From: Rhodanobacter sp.
Lineage (GTDB): Bacteria; Pseudomonadota; Gammaproteobacteria; Xanthomonadales; Rhodanobacteraceae
Reading direction: 5' to 3'
Length of the DNA: 12,464 nt
Assembly: GCA_026193555.1 (NCBI GenBank)
Contig: JAPHUU010000024.1
Location: forward strand, 1 to 12,464
Within the stretch, counting starts at the first letter, position 1. Each line of letters starts with the position of its first letter. Below the pieces are notes generated by a model. The model was not told where the DNA came from and did not search any database. It worked only from the letters and a program-made list of their open reading frames with translations. This document shows, piece after piece, positions 6,802 to 12,464 of the stretch. Made by a program: the position numbers and the translations under genes.

Positions 6802-8982
6802 TCACGCGCCAGCGCGGATCTCCGTGCCCAGCGCGGCGAGCCGATCGCGCTGCGCCACCACCATGCCGAGTTGGGCCAGCACCAGCCGGGTGATCTCCTG
6901 GCTGTCCGCGGTGACCTCAGGCAGCCTGATCGGCATCGTGCCATCGCCGACCGGTGCCGTAGTGCGGGTCGTGGCCAGGGCACCGGCAAGCTCATCGAGC
7001 GCGACGACCGCCAGCGCACCGGCGTGTTCCACCGCCTCCAGCGCGGCGGGTTCGGCGAGCTGCTGGCGGTGCGCGCCCAGCGTGGAAAGATGGCCGAGCA
7101 AGGTGTGCGCCGAGGTCAGGAAACGCAGCAGCAGCTCGCTGCCCTGCCGGTGGCGATCCGGTTCGCGCAACATGTTCGCCAGCACGCCGCTGAGCGCCGC
7201 ATGGGCGTTGTGCGCATCGCGGCGGGCAATCCGATAGGCGAGGTCGTCGTGCCGGCCGCTGGCGTACTGCGCGATGATCCGGGCCAGGTAGCGCGCATCG
7301 GTGCGCACGGTATCGGCAAGCACCTGGCTGAGCTGGCGCCGATGCCAGTCCGGCAGGATGAACCAGGTGGCCAGTGCCGCGATGCCGGCGCCGATCAGGG
7401 TGTCCAGCAGGCGCGGCCACATCATCTCGTAGCCGCTGCCGAGCTGGTTGAAGCACAGCACCACGAACAAGGTGATCGCGGCGGTGGCGATCGTGTAGCG
7501 GCGCTGGCGCGCGGCGAAGAAGACCACCCCGGAAAGCACCAGCAGCAACAGCTGGGCCGGACCGAACAGCAGCAGGTGCAATGCCGCCCAGCCGGCGACC
7601 AGGCCGGCCACGGTACCGGCCACGCGCTGCAGCAGCCGTCGACGCGTGGCGCCGTAGCTGGGCTGGCAGACCAGCAGGGTGGTCAGCAGGATCCAGTAGC
7701 CATTCTGCGGATGCACCACGCGCAGTACCACGTAACCCAGCAGCAGCGCGATCGCCAGTCGCGACGCATGCCGGAAGCGCAGCGATTGCGGCGTGAACTG
7801 GATGCGGATGCGCGCCCAGGCCTCGCCGAGCGAGCGCGGGCCGGGATCCTGCAGGGCGCTGTCGGCACCCGCGGCGGGTGCCGCTGCTGCCGCGCCGCCG
7901 GCCAGCTGGGTCTGGATCGCCGTCATGTTGCGCAGCAGCGCATCCAGTGAGTGCAGCAGCGCCTGCGCAGGCGGCGCGGCCTGCTCGCGCAGCGCGGCGA
8001 TTGCCTTGCGCACGTCGTCCAGCGCCGTGTCCGCCGCGGCGCCGGCCGGCGCCGCCACCTGCAGGCGCAAGGCCTCGGCGCGGCCACGGCAGTCGCGCGC
8101 CTGCAGTCGCAGCAGGTGCTCGCAGCGGAACAGCACGTCGCTGTGGAAAAACGCCGCGGCCAGCGCGTCGTACGGGTAGTGCGACGAGCTCACCCGTTCG
8201 TGAATGTCCTGCGCCACGAAGTACAGCTGCAACTTCGCCGCGGTGGCGCCGCGGGGTCGGCGCGGGCCGATCCGGTCGATCAGCATCAGCCGGGTATCGT
8301 TGAGCGCCCGCACCACCTGTTCGTTTTGCCGGGCCAGCGCCAACTGCAGCGCGTCGCGGTCGAGCCCGGGCAGCGGCGCGAACAGCGCGGCCTTGGCCTC
8401 CAGGTAGTCGGCCAGCGCATCGAACAGCCGCGCCAGCGTCAGGCGGATGGCCAGTTGCGGCGCCAGCGCGCTCCAGACCAGCGACAACGCACCGTACCAG
8501 GCCGCGCCCAGCAACAGGTGCAGCGGAAGCTGCAACAGCGCCGGCGACACCCGGCCAGGCAGGTCCGAGCCGATCATGGTGTACACCGACAGGAGCAGCG
8601 TGGCACCGGCGATCGTGGCGTAGCGCCCGCTCGCCGCGCCCAGCATCACCAGCGCGAACGTGGCCAGCGGCAGGGCCATTGCGAACAGCAGCGGCCACGG
8701 CATCAGCCACTGGACCGCGAACGCGGCGATGGCGAAGCAGGCCAGGGTGACCAGCAAGGTACCCAGGCGGCTGCGCCAGTGGTCCTCGGTCTCCGCCAGC
8801 GCGCAGGCGATCGCGCCGAGCAGGGCCGGAATCGCCTCGGCGAAGCGGCCGGTGAACAGGCTCCAGGCGACGATGCCGCCGAGCGCAAGCAGTACCCGCA
8901 CGCACTCGGCGTAGCGGTCGGAGCCACGCAGGCGGCGCCAGTAATAAGTGGGGGCGGACAAGGGCATCACGGTGGCCAGCAT
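6802..8982 (-). CDS. yccS: YccS-like FUSC family inner-membrane protein
   Basis: The product has 726 residues from the ATG at 8982, or 721 from the ATG at 8967 ([10 protein letters not shown]). Neither has a clear ribosome site, so the start is uncertain by five codons. The layout is that of YccS: an N-terminal block of about six hydrophobic segments (about 26-175), a cytoplasmic helical region (about 180-400) with an Ala-rich low-complexity stretch (about 361-373), a second membrane block (about 405-545), and a cytoplasmic helical tail. The motif [20 protein letters not shown] (428-447) followed by [13 protein letters not shown] is the family hallmark, and E. coli YccS has nearly the same run. 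FUSC proteins resemble the membrane part of aromatic acid exporters (AaeB) and fusaric acid resistance pumps; the transported substrate of YccS is not established. No membrane-fusion partner gene is adjacent. The leucine dehydrogenase terminator lies just upstream, so this gene should have its own promoter between about 8983 and 9022. Confidence 0.9.
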   Translation of the reverse strand: MLATVMPLSAPTYYWRRLRGSDRYAECVRVLLALGGIVAWSLFTGRFAEAIPALLGAIACALAETEDHWRSRLGTLLVTLACFAIAAFAVQWLMPWPLLFAMALPLATFALVMLGAASGRYATIAGATLLLSVYTMIGSDLPGRVSPALLQLPLHLLLGAAWYGALSLVWSALAPQLAIRLTLARLFDALADYLEAKAALFAPLPGLDRDALQLALARQNEQVVRALNDTRLMLIDRIGPRRPRGATAAKLQLYFVAQDIHERVSSSHYPYDALAAAFFHSDVLFRCEHLLRLQARDCRGRAEALRLQVAAPAGAAADTALDDVRKAIAALREQAAPPAQALLHSLDALLRNMTAIQTQLAGGAAAAAPAAGADSALQDPGPRSLGEAWARIRIQFTPQSLRFRHASRLAIALLLGYVVLRVVHPQNGYWILLTTLLVCQPSYGATRRRLLQRVAGTVAGLVAGWAALHLLLFGPAQLLLLVLSGVVFFAARQRRYTIATAAITLFVVLCFNQLGSGYEMMWPRLLDTLIGAGIAALATWFILPDWHRRQLSQVLADTVRTDARYLARIIAQYASGRHDDLAYRIARRDAHNAHAALSGVLANMLREPDRHRQGSELLLRFLTSAHTLLGHLSTLGAHRQQLAEPAALEAVEHAGALAVVALDELAGALATTRTTAPVGDGTMPIRLPEVTADSQEITRLVLAQLGMVVAQRDRLAALGTEIRAGA

Positions 8983-9022
8983 ACGTGACGCGGCGCGATT
9001 GGAAGCGCCGCACGCACTCGCG

Positions 9023-9048
9023 AAAACGCCGGCCAGGTGGCCGGCGTT
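9023..9048 (-). terminator. Rho-independent terminator of the amino acid dehydrogenase gene
   Basis: On the minus strand, 25 bases after the TAA stop at 9074, a perfect 10-bp stem (AACGCCGGCC / GGCCGGCGTT, bases 9025-9034 and 9039-9048) with a 4-base loop runs into TTTTCG. The T-run is short but partly encoded in the stem. It separates the dehydrogenase transcript from the YccS-like gene. Confidence 0.8.
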
Positions 9049-9073
9049 CCCTATCGCGGTGGAGTAGTGCCGC

Positions 9074-10177
9074 TTACTGACCGCGCATGCGGCCCTGGAA
9101 GCGAGTGCCGCCGTTGCCCATGTGCGGCAGCTTGATCTTGCCGATCGCGCTGATGCGCTCCTCGGCCAGACGGTCGGCGGCCAGGTAGGTCGGGATGCTT
9201 TCGGTCTTGCTGATCTCGAAGATCCGGCCCAGGTTGTAATAGATCGTGCGCATCATGCGCATCGCGCGCTCGCGGTTGTAGCCGTCGATTTCCAGCGACA
9301 CGTTCATCACGCCGCCGGCATTGACCGCGTAATCGGGTGCATACAGCACACCGCGGCGCTGCAGCTCGTCGCCGATCTCGTCGGTGGCCAGCTGGTTGTT
9401 CGCCGCGCCGCAGATGATCTGTGCCTTGATCCGGTCGATCGTCTGCGCGTTGACGGTGCCGCCCAGCGCGCACGGCGAATAGACGTCCGCCTCCACGTCG
9501 TAGATATCGTCCAGACCCACCGCCTCGCAGCCCAGCTCGTCGACGCAGCGCTGCACCAGCTCCTTGTTGATGTCGGTCACGAACACCTTGGCGCCCTGTT
9601 CGCGCAGCAGCTTGATGAATTCCATGCCGACATGGCCGCAGCCCTGCACGGCGTAGCTGTACTTGCCCACGTCCTCGTTGCCGTGCTTGAACTGCAGCGC
9701 GGCCATCAGGCCCTGCAGCGTGCCGTAGGCGGTGAACGGCGACGGGTCGCCCGAGCCGCCATGCACCTGGTGCACGCCGGTCACGTATTCGGTCTCGCGG
9801 AACACGTATTCCATGTCGTTGACGTCGATGCCGACGTCCTCGGCGGTGATGTAGCGGCCGTTGAGCGAATTGACGAAACGACCGAACGCGCGGAACAGCG
9901 CCTCGGACTTGTCCTTGCTCGGATCGCCGATGATCACCGCCTTGCCGCCGCCCAGATTCAGGCCCGCCACCGCGTTCTTGAACGTCATGCCGCGCGACAG
10001 CCGCAGCACGTCGTTCACGGCTTCCTGCTCGGTCTTGTACGGCCACATGCGCAGACCGCCGAGCGCCGGGCCCAGCACGGTGTTGTGGATCGCGATGATG
10101 GCTTTCAGGCCGGCGTCCTTGTTGTGGCAGAACACGACTTCTTCGTGACCGGTCTTGGCGATGGTTTCAAAGATCAT
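9074..10177 (-). CDS. Leucine dehydrogenase-type (Glu/Leu/Phe/Val) amino acid dehydrogenase
   Basis: The product has 367 residues, close to leucine dehydrogenases (about 365) and shorter than glutamate dehydrogenases (about 415-450). It starts at the ATG at 10177 with TGGAG about 11 bases upstream. It would catalyse NAD-dependent reversible deamination of branched-chain amino acids, e.g. leucine to 2-ketoisocaproate. The N-terminal substrate domain has GPALGGLRMW (36-45) and GMTFKNAVAGLNLGGGKAVI (63-82), with Lys67 and Lys79 in the substrate-binding and catalytic positions. The Rossmann domain has GCGHVG (179-184) and an acidic TDIN (Asp202), which favours NAD over NADP. The GAANNQL (257-263) and YAVNAGGVMNV (283-293) motifs are typical of the family. 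Leucine/valine specificity is inferred from length and motif style; phenylalanine or another branched-chain substrate cannot be excluded. A hairpin at 10277-10308 may lie in the leader, and a terminator follows the stop codon. Confidence 0.92.
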   Translation of the reverse strand: MIFETIAKTGHEEVVFCHNKDAGLKAIIAIHNTVLGPALGGLRMWPYKTEQEAVNDVLRLSRGMTFKNAVAGLNLGGGKAVIIGDPSKDKSEALFRAFGRFVNSLNGRYITAEDVGIDVNDMEYVFRETEYVTGVHQVHGGSGDPSPFTAYGTLQGLMAALQFKHGNEDVGKYSYAVQGCGHVGMEFIKLLREQGAKVFVTDINKELVQRCVDELGCEAVGLDDIYDVEADVYSPCALGGTVNAQTIDRIKAQIICGAANNQLATDEIGDELQRRGVLYAPDYAVNAGGVMNVSLEIDGYNRERAMRMMRTIYYNLGRIFEISKTESIPTYLAADRLAEERISAIGKIKLPHMGNGGTRFQGRMRGQ

Positions 10178-10276
10178 TGGAACGGTAACTCCATGCTTCA
10201 GGGTGCCGGACGGCACCTGACGATGAGTGGTGGGATGGCCGGTACGGCTGGCCAGAACTGAGGAAAACGCCGGAAA

Positions 10277-10308
10277 CTTGTCGCCCCGACGGAGGCCGGG
10301 GCGACAAG
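10277..10308 (-). promoter_or_regulatory. Terminator-like hairpin upstream of the dehydrogenase (possible leader element)
   Basis: A perfect 12-bp stem (CTTGTCGCCCCG / CGGGGCGACAAG) with an 8-base loop lies 99 bases upstream of the dehydrogenase start. On the minus strand it is followed by TTT and, a little later, TTTT. A -10-like TATTAA lies on the minus strand just upstream (10328-10323). If that is the promoter, the hairpin would open the mRNA leader and could attenuate or stabilise it. No gene ends here that would need a terminator, and I see no leader peptide. The role is inferred. Confidence 0.4.
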
Positions 10309-10448
10309 CCAAAGCGCGAAGTTTAATACGTTGATCCCCCGGCGCGATGCCGCAGTGCGTCAAGTCGTCGACGTATGGGGCGCGCGCAGCCCCTTCAAGA
10401 ACGCGGCAGCGAGCAGCGCCTTTCTGCCCGCCGGGCTCTGTGACCGGC

Positions 10449-10479
10449 CCGCCACTGCTGGTCCGCGTCGCAGTGGCGG
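10449..10479. repeat. Perfect 10-bp inverted repeat
   Basis: CCGCCACTGC and GCAGTGGCGG are separated by 11 bases in the gene-free stretch. It lacks a T-tract on either strand, so it is not an obvious terminator. It could be an operator or RNA structure; function unknown. Confidence 0.55.
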
Positions 10480-10490
10480 CCCAGGAGATG

Positions 10491-10514
10491 GCGACCCGTC
10501 AGAGGAGGGGTCGC
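10491..10514. repeat. Perfect 7-bp inverted repeat
   Basis: GCGACCC and GGGTCGC are separated by 10 bases, immediately after the 10449-10479 repeat. With the Gly/Cys-rich base composition here a 7-bp repeat could be chance; the pair of adjacent repeats is the reason for noting it. Confidence 0.35.
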
Positions 10515-10662
10515 GGTCGATGGATGCGAGCCCGGTCGAACTGGCGAGGGTCATGCCGTGGGGCGCGTTCGGCTTGGGGGCGGCCATGCCGGCGTCGCGA
10601 AGTTCCCGATTTGCGGCGGCGCGGCGAGCCACGAATGGCTTCAGGAATGGCGTGCAACGAGG

Positions 10663-10691
10663 TTGACGAGTGCGATATGCTGCAATGCAAT
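10663..10691 (+). promoter_or_regulatory. Probable sigma-70 promoter of the alpha/beta hydrolase gene
   Basis: TTGACG (-35, 10663-10668) and TGCAAT (-10, 10686-10691) are separated by 17 bases, placing the transcript start about 50 bases before the ATG at 10747. The -35 matches the consensus at five of six positions and the -10 at four of six. The local sequence around it is unusually AT-rich for this window. It lies inside the open frame that extends upstream of the hydrolase, which supports the downstream start codon. Confidence 0.5.
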
Positions 10692-10746
10692 AGTTACGCG
10701 ACAGTCACCAGCACGCCACGTTCACGCCGCATCGGGCGAGGTGCGC

Positions 10747-11706
10747 ATGCCGAACCTGCGGAGCCACGCCATGCCTCGACGTTCCGTCGCCACGCCCGCT
10801 CCATCCGCCGCGACTCCCGGCCGGCTCAAGCTCGGCGCGGTGCGGGCCGGCTTTGCGCTGGGCAGCCGGCTGCTGCCCTCGCGCACCCTGAAGCATGCCG
10901 CGCAGCTGTTCGCCACCCCGTTCCCCAGCAGCCGCACGCGCGCGCTGGCCGCTGCCATGGATCCGGCCATGCGGCGCGGCGAAATCATCATCCGCGGCAA
11001 GCGCATCGCCACCTACACCTGGGGCGATCCGGTACGCCAGCCGTATGCGCTGATGGCGCACGGCTGGTCGAGCTTCGGTCTGCGCTTCCAGCCATGGGTG
11101 AGCCACCTGCGCGCGCTGGGCTACGCGGTGGTCGCGTTCGACCAGCCCGGACATGGCCTCAGCGGCGGTCGCTACTGCACCCTGCCGGATTTCGTCGACA
11201 CCACCAACGAGCTGGGGCGCTGCTTCGGCCGCGCCGCGCTGGCGATCGGCCACTCGCTGGGCGGCGCGGCGCTGGTGCTGGCGCAGGACCAGGCCTGGCA
11301 GGCGCAGAAGCTGATCCTGCTGGCGCCGGCGGCCGACATGGTGGCGGCAACCGATCGCTTCCTGCACATGGTGCGGCTGGGCCATAACCTGCGTGCGCGG
11401 TTCTACGACTGGCACGAACGCCATACCGGCACCCATCCGCAGGATCTGCAAGTGCATCGGCATCTGCCGGCGCTCGGCCAGCCGGGGCTGATCGTGCACG
11501 ATCTGGACGACCGCGATGTGCCGTGGGAGGAGGGCGAACGCTACGCCCGCTACTGGCCGGGGGCACGACTGGTCACCACCCAGGGGCTGGGTCATCACCG
11601 CATCGTCGATGCGCCGCAAGTGATCGAGGCATCGATGGCCTTCCTGCGCGGCGAGGATGTCGGCAATCGGGTGATCGGCAGCCCGAACCTGCCGTACGGG
11701 CTGTAG
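10747..11706 (+). CDS. Alpha/beta hydrolase fold protein
   Basis: The product has 319 residues from the ATG at 10747, with GCGAGGTG five bases upstream; an in-frame ATG at 10771 also has a GGAG and is an alternative. The frame is open further upstream to 10558, but that part spans the promoter. The hydrolase core begins near residue 78 after a basic/hydrophobic N-terminal extension. Landmarks are an oxyanion strand AHGWSS (104-109), FDQPGHGLSGG (131-141), nucleophile elbow GHSLGG (Ser170), acid HDLDDRDVP (probably Asp255), and catalytic His283 in GLGHHRIV. The triad is complete, so an esterase or lipase-like hydrolase is expected, but the family is too broad for a substrate call. The gene stands alone between the dehydrogenase control region and the mutase gene 93 bases downstream on the same strand. 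No terminator is visible between them, so the hydrolase transcript could read into the mutase. Confidence 0.88.
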   Translation: MPNLRSHAMPRRSVATPAPSAATPGRLKLGAVRAGFALGSRLLPSRTLKHAAQLFATPFPSSRTRALAAAMDPAMRRGEIIIRGKRIATYTWGDPVRQPYALMAHGWSSFGLRFQPWVSHLRALGYAVVAFDQPGHGLSGGRYCTLPDFVDTTNELGRCFGRAALAIGHSLGGAALVLAQDQAWQAQKLILLAPAADMVAATDRFLHMVRLGHNLRARFYDWHERHTGTHPQDLQVHRHLPALGQPGLIVHDLDDRDVPWEEGERYARYWPGARLVTTQGLGHHRIVDAPQVIEASMAFLRGEDVGNRVIGSPNLPYGL

Positions 11707-11749
11707 GTCCCACGACGCAGTACCCGCGCTGCTCCAAGCGTTCGATGGC

Positions 11750-11774
11750 GAACCCCACTAGAATCGAGGGGTTC
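11750..11774 (+). promoter_or_regulatory. Inverted repeat over a -10-like box upstream of the mutase gene
   Basis: GAACCCC (11750-11756) and GGGGTTC (11768-11774) form a 7-bp inverted repeat separated by 11 bases. The spacer contains TAGAAT (11759-11764), a five-of-six match to a -10 box, 35 bases before the mutase ATG. No good -35 is visible. The layout resembles an operator over a promoter that might need an activator; this is inference from spacing only. Confidence 0.3.
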
Positions 11775-11799
11775 AAGCACATCGAAGTCCGGAGTTGCC

Positions 11800-12464
11800 A
11801 TGAGTTCCCCCGCCAGCCACGTCCCCGCCGCCACCGCGCACGCCGAAACCACCCCGCTGCGCTTCGTCACCGCCGCCAGCCTGTTCGACGGCCACGACGC
11901 GGCGATCAACATCATGCGGCGGATCATCCAGTCGCAGGGCGCGGAGGTGATCCACCTCGGCCACAACCGCTCGGTCGAGGACGTGGTGCGCGCCGCGCTG
12001 CAGGAAGACGCCGACGCCATCGCGCTCAGCTCCTACCAGGGCGGCCACGTCGAGTACTTCAAGTACATGGTCGACATGCTGCGCGAGCGCGGCGCCGGCC
12101 ACATCCGCGTGTTCGGCGGTGGCGGCGGCACCATCACGCCGGAGGAGATCAAGGAGCTCGAGGCCTACGGTGTCGAGCGCATCTACCACCCCAACGACGG
12201 CATGAAGCTCGGCCTCGTCGAGATGATCGAGGATGTCATGCAGCGGGCGCGTGCGGCCGCGACCCGGCGCGCCGAGGCGAAGGCAGCGGCTGTGCCCAAG
12301 GTCGACATCGATGACGAGATCTCGGTCGGCAAGATGCTCTCCACCATCGAGCAGGGCGAGCTGGCCGAGGCCGAGCTGACGCGCCTGCGCAAGCAGTGGT
12401 GGCTGGCCGGCCAGCAGACCCCCGTGCTCGGCCTCACCGGCACCGGCGGCGCCGGCAAGTCGTC
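11800..12464 (+). CDS. icmF: Fused isobutyryl-CoA mutase IcmF, N-terminal part (truncated by window edge)
   Basis: 221 codons are visible from the ATG at 11800, which has GGAG five bases upstream; the frame is still open at the window end. Residues about 20-150 are a coenzyme B12-binding domain. LFDGHDAAINIMRR contains the D-x-H motif whose His32 would be the lower axial cobalt ligand, followed by ALSSYQGGH (75-83) and RVFGGGGGTI (103-112). After an Ala/Arg-rich linker (about 148-170) comes a helical stretch. A Walker A loop GTGGAGKS (214-221) then opens a MeaB-like G-protein chaperone domain. B12 domain followed directly by a G domain is the order of IcmF, where the mutase catalytic domain comes last; ordinary methylmalonyl-CoA mutases carry the B12 domain at the C-terminus. 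IcmF interconverts isobutyryl-CoA and n-butyryl-CoA, and some members act on isovaleryl/pivalyl-CoA. The substrate-binding part is outside the window. Confidence 0.92.
   Translation, partial: MSSPASHVPAATAHAETTPLRFVTAASLFDGHDAAINIMRRIIQSQGAEVIHLGHNRSVEDVVRAALQEDADAIALSSYQGGHVEYFKYMVDMLRERGAGHIRVFGGGGGTITPEEIKELEAYGVERIYHPNDGMKLGLVEMIEDVMQRARAAATRRAEAKAAAVPKVDIDDEISVGKMLSTIEQGELAEAELTRLRKQWWLAGQQTPVLGLTGTGGAGKS

Larger units (their letters stand above)
10178..10746. other. 569-base gene-free stretch between divergent genes, with three hairpins
   Basis: No open frame here looks like a protein; the short frames are Arg/Pro/Ala-rich GC artefacts. The stretch holds the leader hairpin at 10277-10308, two further perfect inverted repeats (10449-10479 and 10491-10514), and the hydrolase promoter at 10663-10691. 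No tRNA, rRNA or known small RNA is recognised. It must contain the control regions of both the dehydrogenase (left, minus) and the hydrolase (right, plus). Confidence 0.6.

Noticed and set aside
6769..8988. Long plus-strand frames (Gln/Arg-rich) opposite the YccS-like gene
   Set aside because: The translation is dominated by QQ, RR and AG runs without secondary-structure pattern; the minus-strand YccS assignment is strong.
10331..10690. Short open frames on both strands in the gene-free stretch (e.g. 111 and 90 residues)
   Set aside because: They have no ribosome sites or recognisable motifs, are biased to Arg/Pro/Ala/Ser, and overlap hairpins and a promoter.

Overview
The window is GC-rich throughout, with densely packed genes and long spurious antisense reading frames typical of about 65-70 % GC DNA. 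The gene content points to a gammaproteobacterium of the Xanthomonadales, most likely the Rhodanobacter/Dyella/Luteibacter group. This content includes a YccS-type FUSC protein, a leucine-dehydrogenase-like enzyme, isovaleryl-CoA dehydrogenase, a fused isobutyryl-CoA mutase, and a lipoprotein-type subtilase autotransporter. The placement is inferred from gene content and composition; no marker gene is present.

Left edge (1-1250). Bases 1-90, read on the minus strand, look like the 5' end of a group II intron. They begin GTGCG, form a perfect first hairpin, and continue with domain I motifs that resemble the Oceanobacillus iheyensis group IIC intron. The intron starts one base after the T-tract of a strong rho-independent terminator (92-122), which is the site preference known for group IIC introns. 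The rest of the intron lies outside the window. The terminator belongs to a small Ala-rich lipoprotein gene (145-417, minus), and a paralogous lipoprotein gene (670-1074, minus) lies just upstream. The two share their signal peptide, the start of the mature chain and part of the 5' leader, so they are a tandem duplication.

Middle (1249-9048). A thiolase (1249-2433, minus) is divergent from a 941-residue subtilisin-like autotransporter with a lipoprotein signal (2660-5485, plus). The autotransporter converges on isovaleryl-CoA dehydrogenase (5582-6739, minus), with a GC-rich hairpin between them. Upstream of that gene on the same strand is a YccS-like FUSC membrane protein (6802-8967 or 8982, minus).

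Right part (9023-12464). A leucine-dehydrogenase-type amino acid dehydrogenase (9074-10177, minus) ends at a clear terminator. It is preceded by a 569-base non-coding stretch with three perfect hairpins, one of them in the probable leader of the dehydrogenase. An alpha/beta hydrolase (10747-11706, plus) with its own recognisable promoter follows. Last is the start of a fused isobutyryl-CoA mutase (11800 to the window end, plus), truncated by the edge inside its G-protein domain.

Metabolic theme. Leucine dehydrogenase (leucine to 2-ketoisocaproate), isovaleryl-CoA dehydrogenase (isovaleryl-CoA to 3-methylcrotonyl-CoA), thiolase (acetoacetyl-CoA to acetyl-CoA) and isobutyryl-CoA mutase (the valine-derived branch) all fit branched-chain amino acid and short acyl-CoA catabolism. 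They are separate transcription units interspersed with cell-envelope genes and do not form one operon. The most interesting item is the probable group IIC intron abutting the terminator at the left edge.
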